Below, in pieces: positions 34,143-46,171 of a DNA stretch of 64,000 nt. This DNA comes from Thinopyrum elongatum (lineage: Eukaryota; Streptophyta; Magnoliopsida; Poales; Poaceae), in assembly GCA_011799875.1 (NCBI GenBank), contig CM022303.1, positions 65,924,171 to 65,988,170 on the forward strand. The letters run 5' to 3'. A model generated the notes under the pieces. It was not told the DNA's origin. It ran no database searches and worked only from the letters and a program-made list of their open reading frames with translations. Position 1 is the stretch's first letter; each line of letters begins with the position of its first letter. Both the position numbers and the translations under genes were made by a program.

Positions 34143-35094
34143 TGTAGGAGATATGCCCTAGAGGCAATAATAAATGTTATTATTTATCTCCTTGCTCATA
34201 ATTATGTTTATGTTCCATGCTATAACTGTTGTGGTTCCCGAGCCCGTATATCCATAAAGGCTCTGGGGAAAACCCATGTGCACGTGTGGAATAATAAACG
34301 GTAAAAAGTATTCCTGGTCATGCCTCTAAGACTAGCTCAAGTGTTGCATGATGATTATGTTTTCCCAATCATGGGCATGTCTATGCCAGCAGCTTTGAGG
34401 GCACAATGTTAGAAGAACATTTGTGTTGAATCGACCCGATTGATGTTATGCTATGAGATTCATTCGTCACAAGTTAATGGTTAATAACACAGAGATGGTT
34501 AATGTTTGCATGATTCCTCAGACCATGAGAGTATCGAGTTTCTTCGTGCTTGATTCATGAACTTTGGGGTTTGTTAAACGTCATCCGTAACTGGATGGCT
34601 ATTAGGGCGGCTTACGGGTTCATGGGAAAGTATGTCAAGTAACTTGATACCTCAAGATTGGGATTTGCTCCTCGGACGATGGAGAGATATCTCTGGGCCC
34701 TCTCAGTGTTACGGTATCCATCATCGTCTGGCCAGACACTTTGTGATTTGATCACGGGGATGCCGGAACACGGTAATGAGAAAAGAGAACAATACTGGTA
34801 ACGAGGTAACTAGCATAGTGGACAAGTTGTTGATCCACGGGAATGCCAACATGTCTCACCTCGGGTATTTGTAACATATCGCGAAGTAACAGGAATAGCA
34901 CACGGCAACTGGAGGTTCACTTGGATATTCATTCGTGTGGGTATAGGGGTCAATATGGGTGTCCACGGCTCCGATGTTGATCATTGATCGGAAGGGGTTC
35001 CGTGTCATGTCTGTAGTTCACCGAACCTATAGGGTCACACGCTTAAGGGTCATCTATCTGCTGAATACTAGACAGGGAGTCTGAGAGAAAATCA

Positions 35095-35162
35095 CCGAAA
35101 AAGTTTCGGACACCGAAAAAGTTCCGGACACCGAAAAAGTTTCGGACAGCGGAAAAGTTCCG
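35095..35162. repeat. 18-bp array of CCGAAAAAGTTTCGG inverted repeats
   Basis: CCGAAAAAGTTTCGG (arms CCGAAA/TTTCGG) at 35095-35109, CCGAAAAAGTTCCGG at 35113-35127 and CCGAAAAAGTTTCGG at 35131-35145 are spaced exactly 18 bp. CGGAAAAGTTCCG follows at 35150-35162. A further perfect inverted repeat, CCGGAAATGTTCCGG, is at 35311-35325. Confidence 0.93.
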
Positions 35163-35733
35163 CAGAAAGGACACCGGATGAGTTTTGGTGAAACTGAAAA
35201 GTTGTTTCGGGGTATTCCATTAAGTCAAATTGGTTTCGGCACATGCCTGATAATTCTTGGAGGGTGCCAGAATCATTCGGGAAACTTCTGGGAATTTTCT
35301 GAGATGAAAACCGGAAATGTTCCGGAGCTGCCGGAACCGCTTCAGATGCTTTTCGCAGATGAAATCACTAAACTGGAATTGTTCCAGAACGCGTTGAATA
35401 TTGTTATGGTGGGTACTGGAAATGTTCTAAGCCCACATAAATATTTTCAGTTCGAACGGACGCTGAAAAATGTCGTCGTGAATAGTGAAAGTGCTTTTTG
35501 GGTTACTTTATGGAAAACCATTATTTTAGGCTTTGTCCCAAGATCTTTTGGGGTGACATGGATGGATGAGAGCCCCCTTGGGGGGGCCCTCATGGGGTGT
35601 GGCCGGCCACACTTGGGGCTCCACCTTGGAGCCCCTCTTGTTCCTTGGTTTCACCCTTATACCCTTGGTGGAAGGACTTCATTCATGTGCTTCTGGGTTT
35701 TATTCTAAAACCACCCTACCCCTTGGGATTTCC

Positions 35734-35740
35734 TATAAAT
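35734..35740 (+). promoter_or_regulatory. TATA box, element 3 5' LTR
   Basis: TATAAAT in TTTCCTATAAATAGAGG. The same context is at 43222-43228 in the 3' LTR. Confidence 0.65.
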
Positions 35741-35977
35741 AGAGGTGGAGGGGCAGCCCTCCACACTCACTCCTTCTCACATACAAGTGCCATTGCATGA
35801 TCTGGCTTCTCTCTCCCTCCCTGCAAAATAGTTTTGCAGAGCCGAAAGGCTGTCTGGGTTCCGGTGGGAACTAGTTCTGGACGGCGAAGCCCTGCCGGAT
35901 AGATGACACCGTATGTGTGCAACTCTGTAGAGAGGTCGTACTTTCGATCTTAGTGCCCGAGGGGCTGTTCGTGAGTG

Positions 35978-36122
35978 CCTCCCGAAGGGCTGTCCAAGTG
36001 ACGGTCCGAGTTCTGTGAGTCCTCCCGAAGGGCTGTCCGAGTGATTGTCCGAGTTTTGAAGGTCCTCCCGAAGGGCTGTCCGCGACACCGTCCGGGGGAC
36101 TGTTCGACCGCCTCCCGGAGGG
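35978..36122. repeat. CCTCCCGAAGGGCTGTCC array in the presumed transcript leader
   Basis: Four copies of CCTCCCGAAGGGCTGTCC or a close variant, each with a short hairpin (CCC-GAA-GGG, or CCTCCCGGAGGG), are separated by 20-40 bp of related GTCCGAGT sequence. They lie about 240-390 bp downstream of the TATA box, hence inside the transcribed part of the LTR. The element 2 LTRs have one unit fewer. Confidence 0.8.
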
Positions 36123-36335
36123 CCGTCCGAAGGGAAGACGAGGGTATACATCCTCGCGGCTGGGAGGTTGTAAATCCTAGCTGCGGGGATCTGCACCGCT
36201 GATCGTCATCGACTCTACTTCCGCTGCGCTACGAGTCGGTAACGAAAATGATCAAACCTTGTATGCAGTCTCCATAGTGGTCCTGGGCTGGTGCGTAGGT
36301 CGGAAATTTTTTGTTTTCTGCTGCGTTACCCTACA

Positions 36336-39300
36336 GTGGCATCATGAGCCGTGCTATGCGTAGATGCAGGTTGCGATCTAGAATACATAGAGATGTATGG
36401 GTGTTGCACAATATAATTAGGTAGTAGATGAGTTCTATTACTGAAAATTATTTGTGCGGGTAGCAGATGAAATCTGTTATCCGATGTTCTTGTTGCTTCC
36501 CTAGAATTTGCATATTTCTGATCTTGATAACAGTATGGTGGAGTTTCAATGTTCTGGCAATCCGCGATCCTGATTGATCAACGAAGTGCTAACAGTTCAT
36601 TGAATTCCACCGTAGTTAAAAAGAAAGATGAAATTTCGCAGACGAAAGGGCAATGCAGATATGATCTGCACGGGGGTCATGCGTATGACGAAGTTTAGTA
36701 TGGGGTTCGAGATTTTATTATCTCGTGCTTCATACACCCTGCATTGTTAATCTAGCGACTTGAATTATCATACTTGATGATGGACGTTGGTAGCTTCGGT
36801 TTGTTTCGAAACCTTAGAAGCCACGAAAAACAAGATTTTGCATGGACCGATTAGAGACGTCTAACTTGGTTTTGCAGGAGGGTTTGCATGTGCATATGAT
36901 GTGGTATAGCAGTGCTCATAATAATTTGATTATGTATGAGATGACTATATGATGTAAATTGATTAACATGACCTGCGTGTCATGATTTGGCATGATGGCT
37001 GGAGCCATATGATTGCACTTTAAATGACCTGTGTGTCAACCTTGTTGTAATGCATTATTTTATTAGCTATAGAGATCGCAATATTATCTGGTGCGTCGAC
37101 AAGGTGGTGGCAATCTTCGCAAAGGTAAACACCGACGCGAATGCCGAAGACGAAGAAATACAAGACTTCTCCGTCAGAAAGGGCTATACCATATCATGCT
37201 ATTATGAATTGCCTGAGATGTTTATCCCTTATGATGCACCCTTCTTGATTGCGCGGTAGTCGCTTTTTATTAGGGTGATCTCTCACAAAAATATCATAGT
37301 TGATAGTGTTCTCCCAAGTGTAGCACCGTCACGGCACCTAACTTTTCGGGGTGCGCCATGACTAACATGGGTACGAACGATTAGGGATGTGTGAGGCGGG
37401 TGAGTTCAGACCTCGCAGCGAGATCACTTGGTTGTCTTTGACGTTCAGGCATGACAGTCATGAGCTCTGAACACGCCCATCGAAAGATGAACAAGAGTCG
37501 CATAGAGATGTGATTGGCAGGTTGGCCTACCGGTTGAGATTTTCGTCATCAGTGGTGACTAACATCAATGACGAATAATCAAAACACGGGTCTTGAATCA
37601 CTCACAATCAATTATGAGAGATATTGATTTGAGTGGGAGCGCACTGTAGAATTATCTTGTTTAATTCTCAGTGCAATTAATTGTGAAAACTGTCTAAGTG
37701 TTATATGCATAATAGTTGTAGAATAATGGTTCGCGTTTCCACCTTCCCTATTAAAATTGAATAGCTGTTAAATATCTGGTTAAAACTTTACGGTTGGTAA
37801 CGTAATGTGAGGATTGTCCTCAAGAGTGCCGAGAAGGACTTTGTCCTATCGCATACTTTCGGTATTCTCTCGCTTATGCTATGGATCATGTGACTCTCGT
37901 CCTTCGATCCAAAAGCTAGAATTCCGTTTCAGTCAAGTGCAATATGTTTGCTTCCATGAGACCCGAACTTCGAAAGTTTGGATAGTTATGTGATATTCAT
38001 GGAATCTAAAAATCTTTTTCAGAGACAGACAAAGGCTAAAAGATATGAGATATCCAAAGCAATGTTTGTTTGCAAACTATTAGTAAAAGAGTTTACTATG
38101 CATTAGACTGATAAGAGAGGGATCCAGAAGAATGCCTGTCATATGGTGAAAGGTGAATAAAACAACAACTTAAAGAGAAAGGAAGTGTCCGAAGGGTGTT
38201 AGTGAAACTTTCACGCCTAGGAAGTCCGGGGCTAACGCCACTCTTAAGTTGGGTGCTTCTTCTGAGAGTAGGAGAAATACTAAAAGTTAAACTGTTAGAA
38301 GTATAATGGCAGAAAGAAAGAAGACTAGAATATCCAGCTCATGTATGAATGTCATACAAGTTTTTGATGTATAGAAGGCTAGTCAAAGATATAGTTCTTG
38401 GGAATTATGATTAATTTCTTAATCACTAATTCTTGGGTATTGTGAGACAATCACAAATATACCCGCTCGATTGCATTCTGTTGCAACTCGATGTAAGAAC
38501 TACTATGGCCTGAAAGACTAGCCAGGAATGAGGTTGAGATACACACATGGGACATAGTAAATGTTACTATACCTTCCATCGGTGTATTACCTATGTATTT
38601 ACTTTCATAATTCATTTTAGAGTTTCACACTCTAGCCCTTTGCATAAGGTATCTTACAAGAAGGTTGTTCATAAGAGAACTTTTCATGTTCGGTGTTATG
38701 AATAACATAAGGGCCATACTTTCATTATGAATGAGATGTATGTTATGAATATTGATAATAATATATTACCTCTGGATTTACATTCATAATTCATTTTAGA
38801 GTTTTACACTCTAGCCCCTTGCACAATGTTGTTGCAAAAAGGTTGTTCATAAAAAGAACAATTGTTGTTCAGTATTATAAATAACATGAAGGGCCATGCT
38901 TCCATCCTCGATGGGACGTATGTTATGAATATTGATGGTAATATGATACATCCATAACACTGACGCTAAATATCATAAAGACTAAAAGAATACCACACAA
39001 GTGTGGCACTGCATTTGGTCACATTGGAGAAACCCGCATGGATAAATTCCATTATGATGGATTTTGAAGTCATTTGATTTTGAATCATCTGACACTTGCA
39101 ACTTTCCTCCGAAAAGAGAAGTGACTGAAATACCGTTCACAGGCCATAAGGAACGAGCAAAGAACTTATTGGTGATCATACATTTTGATGTATGTAGTTC
39201 AATAAATATTGTTGCAAGTAGTGGATTTATCTATCTTCAGAAATGACTCAAGTAGATATGTGGATATTTACTTGATGAGACGTTAGTCTGGATCTTTTGA

Positions 39301-41648
39301 ATTCATTCAAAAGGTTTTCAAATATGAAGTAGAAGTTATTGTAACAAGAAGATTATGTTTCTACAATTCGATTGCAGGAAAGAATATTTGAGTTACAAGT
39401 TTAGCGAATGTCTGATGAGTTGTGAAAGGGGTTTCATAACTTGCACCTCCCGGAACACCACTGCAAGTGGAAAGTCCGTGAAAATGTAATCGAACCATTT
39501 ATGACATGGTAAGATCAAAGATGACATAAATAAATTTGCCATTATCCCTTTTAAAGAGTGATGCTTTAGAGACTGCGGCTTTTACACTGAAAAGAGCTCC
39601 ATCGGGTCTGTTGAAATGACACCATGGTATGGTACGCCCAACCATGTTATATCTTTTCTTAACATTTGGAATATTGGGCTTGTGTAAAAGGTTACAAACC
39701 TATTCCAAATCAGACAAGTGCTACTTTGTAGGTTATCCCAAGTCATTGGGTATTCCCCCACCACTATACCGAGGCAAAAGTTTTTGCCACAAAATGGTAT
39801 GCTTTTAAAGAGAATTGTTCTTGCAAAAGGTGAGTGGGAGGACAGTGCAACTCGACGAGATAACCAGTATCTTCGTCATCAGGTCAAAGGAAAGGAACCT
39901 TGGAAGTGATTCCGCAGTTTCCTACTGCGACTGATACGGAAGTCTCTACAATAAAATGTATGGACTTCGGTCGAACTTGCAGCTGAACCACGTAGGCAAG
40001 GCTCGTGCAAACCTCTCAGGTGCGCAAACGAGATATTGTTGTTAGACAACAGTATACCTACGATACACAAGGAAGTGATGGGCCCTGACTCCGGAATTGG
40101 CTAAATGCCAATACAATCCGAGATAGTCTCCATATAAATGTTTCAAGATTAAAACCTTGATACACCTTTCGAAAGACTTAGAGTCTAACGAATTTTATGG
40201 AACTAAAAACTAATACGGGTAAAAATGTTTTATCCATAAAGCTCGACTTGTTGCAATAACGAGTTCAAGGAGTTGACTACGATGAGGTTGTTTCATCATA
40301 GCGATGCTTAAAGTCGGTTCGGGTTGAACTAGCAATTAATACATATTTCAATCATGAGATATGAAACAAAGGATGACAAAAAGATTTCCATCTGATGGAA
40401 ATGAAACCAAGGACTTGCATGTGCTACAGTCCAAGGTATTTTGTCAGTCCAAAGGATGCTAGTAACTATGCAAACTTCAGAGTTCCAGCAATGGACAGAA
40501 GAGAGCAAAATGGAGTTGGAATCTTCGTGTTTTGATGGATTGGTCAAAAGGGTTTTGACTTCATCAATGGTTAACGAAGATGCTTGTGATTCAAGAAAGT
40601 AAGTGGGAGCATAATAATATTTCTAAGAACGTTTTGTGCTTGACACATTGTTAATTGGAAATAAATTTCTTGACACGAATTAGGACTTCATTTGAAAATA
40701 GTTTTTCGATGAAATGCTTGGGCTAAATGGCCTCAATATTAGGCATAATGATCTATGGAGATAGATTTGCCTAATAAGGCTAAGCAATGAATACATATTG
40801 ACAAGATGCTAAAACTTTTTAGCATTTAAAACGCCAAGGAGTGATTCTTGCCGAAGTCACATGGAAAGAGTTTTTGCAAGACTCGGTGTCCCAAAAACAC
40901 TGATGAGCAAAATACATGATGGAGATTCCACACACCTTCATGTTTGGATTAATCATGTATTCCATGGTATGTAAAAACAACCAGATATGTCCAATACTCC
41001 AAAGTTGTTGCGAGTATAGATACCAAAGTGATCAAAAGTACTGATCATGGGGCAACAGTGAAAAAGGGTCATTGAGTACTATAGTAGCACTGATGACATG
41101 TTTTCTCGCAAGCGGAGATCATGAAGAGTTCGTTGTAAAAGGTTACATCGATACAGTCTTTATCCATGCTCCAAGCGATTTTCGATTAAAGTTAAGGGTT
41201 TTGTGCATTACACAATATGGTGGCACGGTAGTTGGAAATTGTTCCAAACAAGATACTGAGGCGAATTCTATAACAAAGGCTAAGTATGTTGACGCTTTAG
41301 AAGCGACAAAGAAGTTGTTGAATCATATAGTTCATTCATGAACTTAGTATGGTTCCAAGAAGGCTTGGCCAATGGGACACTATTGCAGATAGTTGCTCCA
41401 TAGCTCAGTCTGAGGAATCAGGTTTCGACCAATGATTCACACATATACAAAGCAAGGTGTACACAAAATACGAATTTTGTGAAAGCGTGAAAACGCGAGG
41501 ATATGCAAAGATACACACGGATCTGAAGTCGTCAGATCCGTTGGACACCAGGCTATACCACATGCGAAGCATATTTTACACCAATGTGCCATAGGTGTAA
41601 AGTGCATTAACATTAACTAGATTATTGACTCTAGTGCAAGTGGGAGTC
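36336..41648 (+). pseudogene. Element 3 internal region with the same fossil pol
   Basis: It is 5313 bp and closely matches element 2's internal region, including the same broken relics. The PBS is at 36337. The linker piece is near 39705-39745, an RT piece near 40252-40320, and an RNase H-end piece at 41072-41341 with SKQDTEANSITKAKYV. A small frame at 37050-37259 (beginning MHYFISYRDRNIIWCVDK) is open here but differs in element 2. I do not recognise it and do not claim it is expressed. The region ends AAGTGGGAGTC. Confidence 0.8.
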
Positions 41649-43823
41649 TGTAGGAGATATGCCCTAGAGGCAATAATAAATGTTATTATTTATCTCCTTG
41701 CTCATAATTATGTTTATGTTCCATGCTATAACTGCTGTGGTTCCCGAGCCCGTATATCCATAAAGGCTCTGGGGAAAACCCATGTGCACGTGTGGAATAA
41801 TAAACGGTAAAAACTATTCCTGGTCATGCCTCTCAGACTAGCTCAAGTGTTGCATGATGATTATGTTTTCCCAATCATGGGCATGTCTATGCCAGCAGCT
41901 TTGAGGGCACAATGTTAGAAGAACATTTGTGTTGAATCGACCCGATTGATGTTATGCTATGAGATTCATTCGTCACAAGTTAATGGTTAATAACACAGAG
42001 ATGGTTAATGTTTGCATGATTCCTCAGACCATGAGAGTATCGAGTTTCTTCGTGCTTGATTCATGAACTTTGGGGTTTGTTAAACGTCATCCGTAACTGG
42101 ATGGCTATTACGGCGGCTTACGGGTTCATGGGAAAGTATGTCAAGTAACTTGATAGCTCAAGATTGGGATTTGCTCCTCGGACGATGGAGAGATATCTCT
42201 GGGCCCTCTCGGTGTTACGGTATCCATCATCGTCTGGCCAGACACTTTGTGATTTGATCACGGGGATGCCGGAACACGGTAATGAGAAAAGAGAACAATA
42301 CCGGTAACGAGGTAACTAGCATAGTGGACAAGTTGTTGATCCACGGGAATGCCAACATGTCTCACCTCGGGTATTTGTAACATATCGCGAAGCAACAGGA
42401 ATAGCACACGGCAACTGGAGGTTCACTCGGATATTCATTCGTGTGGGTATAGGGGTCAATATGGGTGTCCACGGCTCCGATGTTGATCATTGATCGGAAG
42501 GGGTTCCGTGTCATGTCTGTACTTCACGGAACCTATAGGGTCACACGCTTAAGGGTCATCTATCTGCTGAATACTAGACAGGGAGTCTGAGAGAAAATCA
42601 CCGAAAAAGTTTCGGACACCGAAAAAGTTTCGGACAGCGGAAAAGTTCCGCAGAGAGAACACCGGATGAGTTTTGGTGAAACTGAAAAGTTGTTTCGGGG
42701 TATTCCATTAAGTCAAATTGGTTTCGGCACATGCCTGATAATTCTTGGAGGGTGCCAGAATCATTCTGGAAACTTCTGGGAATTTTCTGAGATGAAAACC
42801 GGAAATGTTCCGGAGCTGCCGGAACCGCTTCAGATGCTTTTCGCAGATGAAATCACTAAACTGGAATTGTTCCAGAACGCGTTGAATAATATTATGGTGG
42901 GTACTGGAAATGTTCTAAGCCCACATAAATATTTTCAGTTCGAACGGACGCTGAAAAATGTCGTCATGAATAGTGAAAGTGCTTTTTGGGTTACTTTATG
43001 GAAAACCATTATTTTGGGCTTTGTCCCAAGATCTTTTGGGGTGACATGGATGGATGAGAGCCCCCTTGGGGGGGCCCTCATGGGATGTGGCCGGCCACAC
43101 TTGGGGCTCCACCTTGGAGCCCCTCTTGTTCCTTGGTTTCACCCTTATACCCTTGGTGGAAGGACTTCATTCATGTGCTTTTGGGTTTTATTGTAAAACC
43201 ACCCTACCCCTTGGGATTTCCTATAAATAGAGGTGGAGGGGCAGCCCTCCACACTCACTCCTTCTCACATACAAGTGCCATTGCATGATCTGGCTTCTCT
43301 CTCCCTCCCCGCAAAATAGTTTTGCAGAGCCGAAAGGCTGTCTGGGTTCCGGTGGGAACTAGTTCTGGACGGCGAAGCCCTGCCGGATAGATGACACCGT
43401 ATGTGTGCAACTCTGTAGAGAGGTCGTAGTTTCGATCTTAGTGCCCGAGGGGCTGTTCGTGAGTGCCTCCCGAAGGGCTGTCCAAGTGACGGTCCGAGTT
43501 CTGTGAGTCCTTCCGAAGGGCTGTCGGAGTGACTGTCCGAGTTTTGAAGGTCCTCCCGAAGGGCTGTCCGCGACACCGTCCGGGGGACTGTTCGACCGCC
43601 TCCCGGAGGGCCGTCCGAAGGGAAGACAAGGGTATACATCCTCGCGGTTGGGAGGTTGTAAATCCTAGCTGCGGGGATCTGCACCGCCGATCGTCATCGA
43701 CTCTACTTCCGCTGCGCTACGAGTCGGTAACGAAAATGATCAAACCTTGTACGCAGTCTCCATAGTGGTCCTGGGCTGGTGCGTAGGTCAGAATTTTTTT
43801 GTTTTCTGCTGCGTTACCCTACA
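41649..43823 (+). repeat. Element 3, 3' LTR (2175 bp)
   Basis: Nearly identical to 34143-36335. It has only two full CCGAAAAAGTTTCGG units (42601-42615 and 42619-42633) where the 5' LTR has three, which accounts exactly for the 18-bp length difference. The TATA box is at 43222-43228. Confidence 0.93.
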
Positions 43824-44573
43824 CCATGGTGGGGGGGCAGCCCCCACAAATGGTGGAACATGTTGGGAGGAGGTGGCAGCCCCATGGTGGTGGCGCCATG
43901 GATGTTGGGGGGACCCCCCATGGGACATCTCCCCACCTTTGGTGGGTGCATGTTTTTGGGGAGGGGCCCCCTCTTGTGGGCTGAAATTTTCAGCCCCCCT
44001 CCACCCCTTCCACCACTATAAAAGGAGGTGGAGAGGAGCTCTCCATCCCCACTCCAACTCTCTCACATAAGCCATGCATGATCTGGCATTCTCTCTCCCT
44101 CCCACGAAATAGTTTCGTAGTGCCGAAAGGCTGTCTGGGTTCCGGTGGGAACTAGTTCTGGACAGCGAAGCCCTGTCGGATAGATGACACCGTATGTGTG
44201 CAAATCTATAGAGAGGTCGTAGTTTCGATCTTAGTGCCCGTGGGGCTGTTCGTGAGTGCCTCCCGGACGGCTGTCCAAGTGACGGTCCGAGTTCTGTGAG
44301 TCCTCCCGAAGGGCTGTCCGCGATACCGTCCGGGGGACTGTCCGACCGCCTCCCGGAGGGCTGTCCGGGTGGCGGATGAGGGTATACATCCTCGCGGTTG
44401 GGAGGTTGTAAATCCTAGCTGCGGGGATCTGCACCGACGATCGTCATCGACTCTACTTCCGCTGCGCTACGAGTCGGTAACGAAAATGATCAAACCTTGT
44501 ATGCAGTCTCCATAGTGTTCCTGGGCTGGTGCGTAGGTCGGAAAATTTTTGTTTTCTGCTGCGTTACCCTACA
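43824..44573 (+). repeat. Element 2, 3' LTR, right part
   Basis: It begins with the second copy of CCATG (43824-43828) and continues with the G/C-tract module, the TATA box (44017-44023) and the CCTCCCGAAGGG array. It ends GCGTTACCCTACA at 44573, next to TCGAT. It completes the LTR interrupted at 34142. Confidence 0.92.
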
Positions 44574-45055
44574 TCGATCTCATGGGTTACTCGGACTTGG
44601 ATTGGGCGGGAGATTGTGTGGAGAGGAAGCCAACTTTCGGAGGGTGCCAATTCCTTGGTCGCTCTTTGGTGAGTTGGTCTTCGAAGAAGCAAAATTGTGT
44701 GTCTCTCTCGTCCACCGAGGCCGAATATGTAGCCGCCGCAAGTTGTTGTGCACAATTGCTATGGATGAGGCAAACTTTAAAGGATTACAGTGTCACTTGT
44801 GACAAAGTGCCTCTTCTATGTGACAATGAAAGCGCGATCAAGATCTCCCTTAATCCGGTACAACATAGGAAGACGAATCATATTGAGATTCGTCATCACT
44901 TCACTCAGGATCACATCAAGAGGAGAGATATTGATATCATCTACATCAACACTCAAGAGCAACTAGCGGATATTTTCACCAAGCCTCTAGATGAGGCAAG
45001 ATTTCGCGAGTTAAGGCATGAGCTAAATATCATTGATTTGAGCAATGTGGCTTGA
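44574..45055 (+). pseudogene. Sirevirus RNase H end of pol (continuation)
   Basis: After the second TCGAT, the frame continues in phase with the part ending at 25220. It encodes GYSDLDWAGD, SLSSTEAEYVAA and LLCDNESAIK, the acidic RNase H motifs of copia pol, then ADIFTKPLDEARF and a stop at 45055. No stop or frameshift is visible in this piece, so the only damage here is the separation by element 2. The open frame extends slightly left into the LTR of element 2 by chance. Confidence 0.9.
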
Positions 45056-46171
45056 GTCTAGGCACACCCCACCACACTCATCATTATATCTTGTTCTAGA
45101 TGTAGGCATGGACATAGGGGGAGTGTTGTTCTCTCAATGAACTCTCCCTCCCCCCATTATGCATAGATCGATCACGTGTTTCACATTAGCCATTTTTTAT
45201 GTTACTTGTGCTTCTAAGATGAGTTTTGGTCATGGACCCAAGGTTAAAATCTTCGCGGTGCCATACCAATTGACTCAAACATAGGTGGTTTCGGCAACCG
45301 CCCTCTCCTTGAGAGGTGTTTGGTCTAGTCGGGTTAGTTTGTGTTTTTGCTTTGAGTCACTCCAAGGGTGCCTTTTCTTGTTTTGGTTTTTCTCTGCTCT
45401 TGAAGCTGCTCCCTTGGTTTGTCTGTGTTTATTTTAGTTTTTCTCTTTCTTGCTAAGCATTTCTCTTCTGGAGCTGCTTGTCGCTGGAGCGGCACTACCG
45501 CTGTAACTGGGCGGTACTACCGCTCGTGGCTTTACCAGTACTACCGCCCAGCCGAGCGGTACTGCCGCTACGAGGCGGGGCGTGGGGGTTATGAATCGGG
45601 CAGGGGGAGTTTTACTCCCCCATACCCATTCGCCTCTCTCACTCGTCTCTTCCTCTCTCTCCAGCGACGCACAAGCAGCGGGGAGGCCGCCGCCGGGCCG
45701 TCCTTCGCGTTTCCAACCGGTGGGATCGATCCCCACCCCTTCCTCTTGCCATGGATGCTGGTATTGAACCCGCTCTTCTCCTCGTAGCTTCTAGTTTTCG
45801 GATCTAGGCTTTTGGGCAATAGTCTTGGCATTCGTCGATTTTTGGCCAAATCGAGGCTTGAGTAGGACGTTGAAGGCCGCTAGACTAGGTGGATTGGAGA
45901 TTTGTAGGAGAAAATTTGAAGTTAGCACCCCCGGTAGTACCGGATCCAATAGCGGCAGTGGCCAGACCACCGTCCTCCGCCTCGGGCGGTACTACCGCTC
46001 CCCTGTAGCGGTACTACCGCTTGTAGGTGGCATTACCGCCCTCTGGAGGCGGTACTACTGCTCGGGGTGCCATGTTCCGTTTCTCTCATACAAATCCTTG
46101 ATTCCTCTTACTTTTTCTGCTGGCTTATGCTTGTTTTTCGTTTGCTTTCCTTGCCGGTGTGTGTGGTTCCA
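45056..46171 (+). other. Sirevirus spacer between pol and ORF3 with a second palindrome cluster
   Basis: It contains a purine tract ATAGGGGGAG near 45115. About eight GCGGTACTACCGC-type palindromes occur in two groups (about 45485-45570 and 45955-46061). A pyrimidine-rich stretch ends GGTTCCAG at 46165-46172, a possible 3' splice site for a spliced ORF3 message. The short open frames here are not supported as genes. Confidence 0.65.

Larger units (their letters stand above)
34143..36335 (+). repeat. Element 3, 5' LTR (2193 bp)
   Basis: It starts TGTAGGAGATATGCCC and ends GCGTTACCCTACA. It contains three consecutive 18-bp inverted-repeat units at 35095-35145, a TATA box at 35734-35740 and a CCTCCCGAAGGG array at about 35978-36122. 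It is 18 bp longer than its partner LTR. Confidence 0.93.
34143..43823 (+). mobile_element. Element 3: sibling non-autonomous copia inserted in the LTR of element 2
   Basis: A complete 9.68-kb element: LTRs 34143-36335 and 41649-43823, internal region 36336-41648, CCATG target duplication. It belongs to the same family as element 2 by LTR ends, PBS and internal relics. It differs in the TATA-proximal LTR block, so it is a different subfamily. It is the youngest of the three plus-strand insertions because it interrupts the others. Confidence 0.93.
25221..44573 (+). mobile_element. Element 2: non-autonomous copia retrotransposon, itself interrupted
   Basis: It is bounded by TCGAT duplications. 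5' LTR 25221-27385 and 3' LTR 32725-34142 plus 43829-44573 enclose a 5.34-kb internal region with PBS and a purine tract. Without the nested element 3 its length is about 9.67 kb. The LTR starts TGTAGGAGATATGCCCTAGA, clearly related to BARE/WIS/Angela LTRs. The internal region retains only relics of copia pol, so replication must have relied on proteins of another element. The family name is not assigned. Confidence 0.9.

Noticed and set aside
35178..35708. 176-codon frame repeated at 42666-43196
   Set aside because: It lies wholly within the LTRs of element 3, covering the U3 region and promoter; conservation reflects LTR identity.
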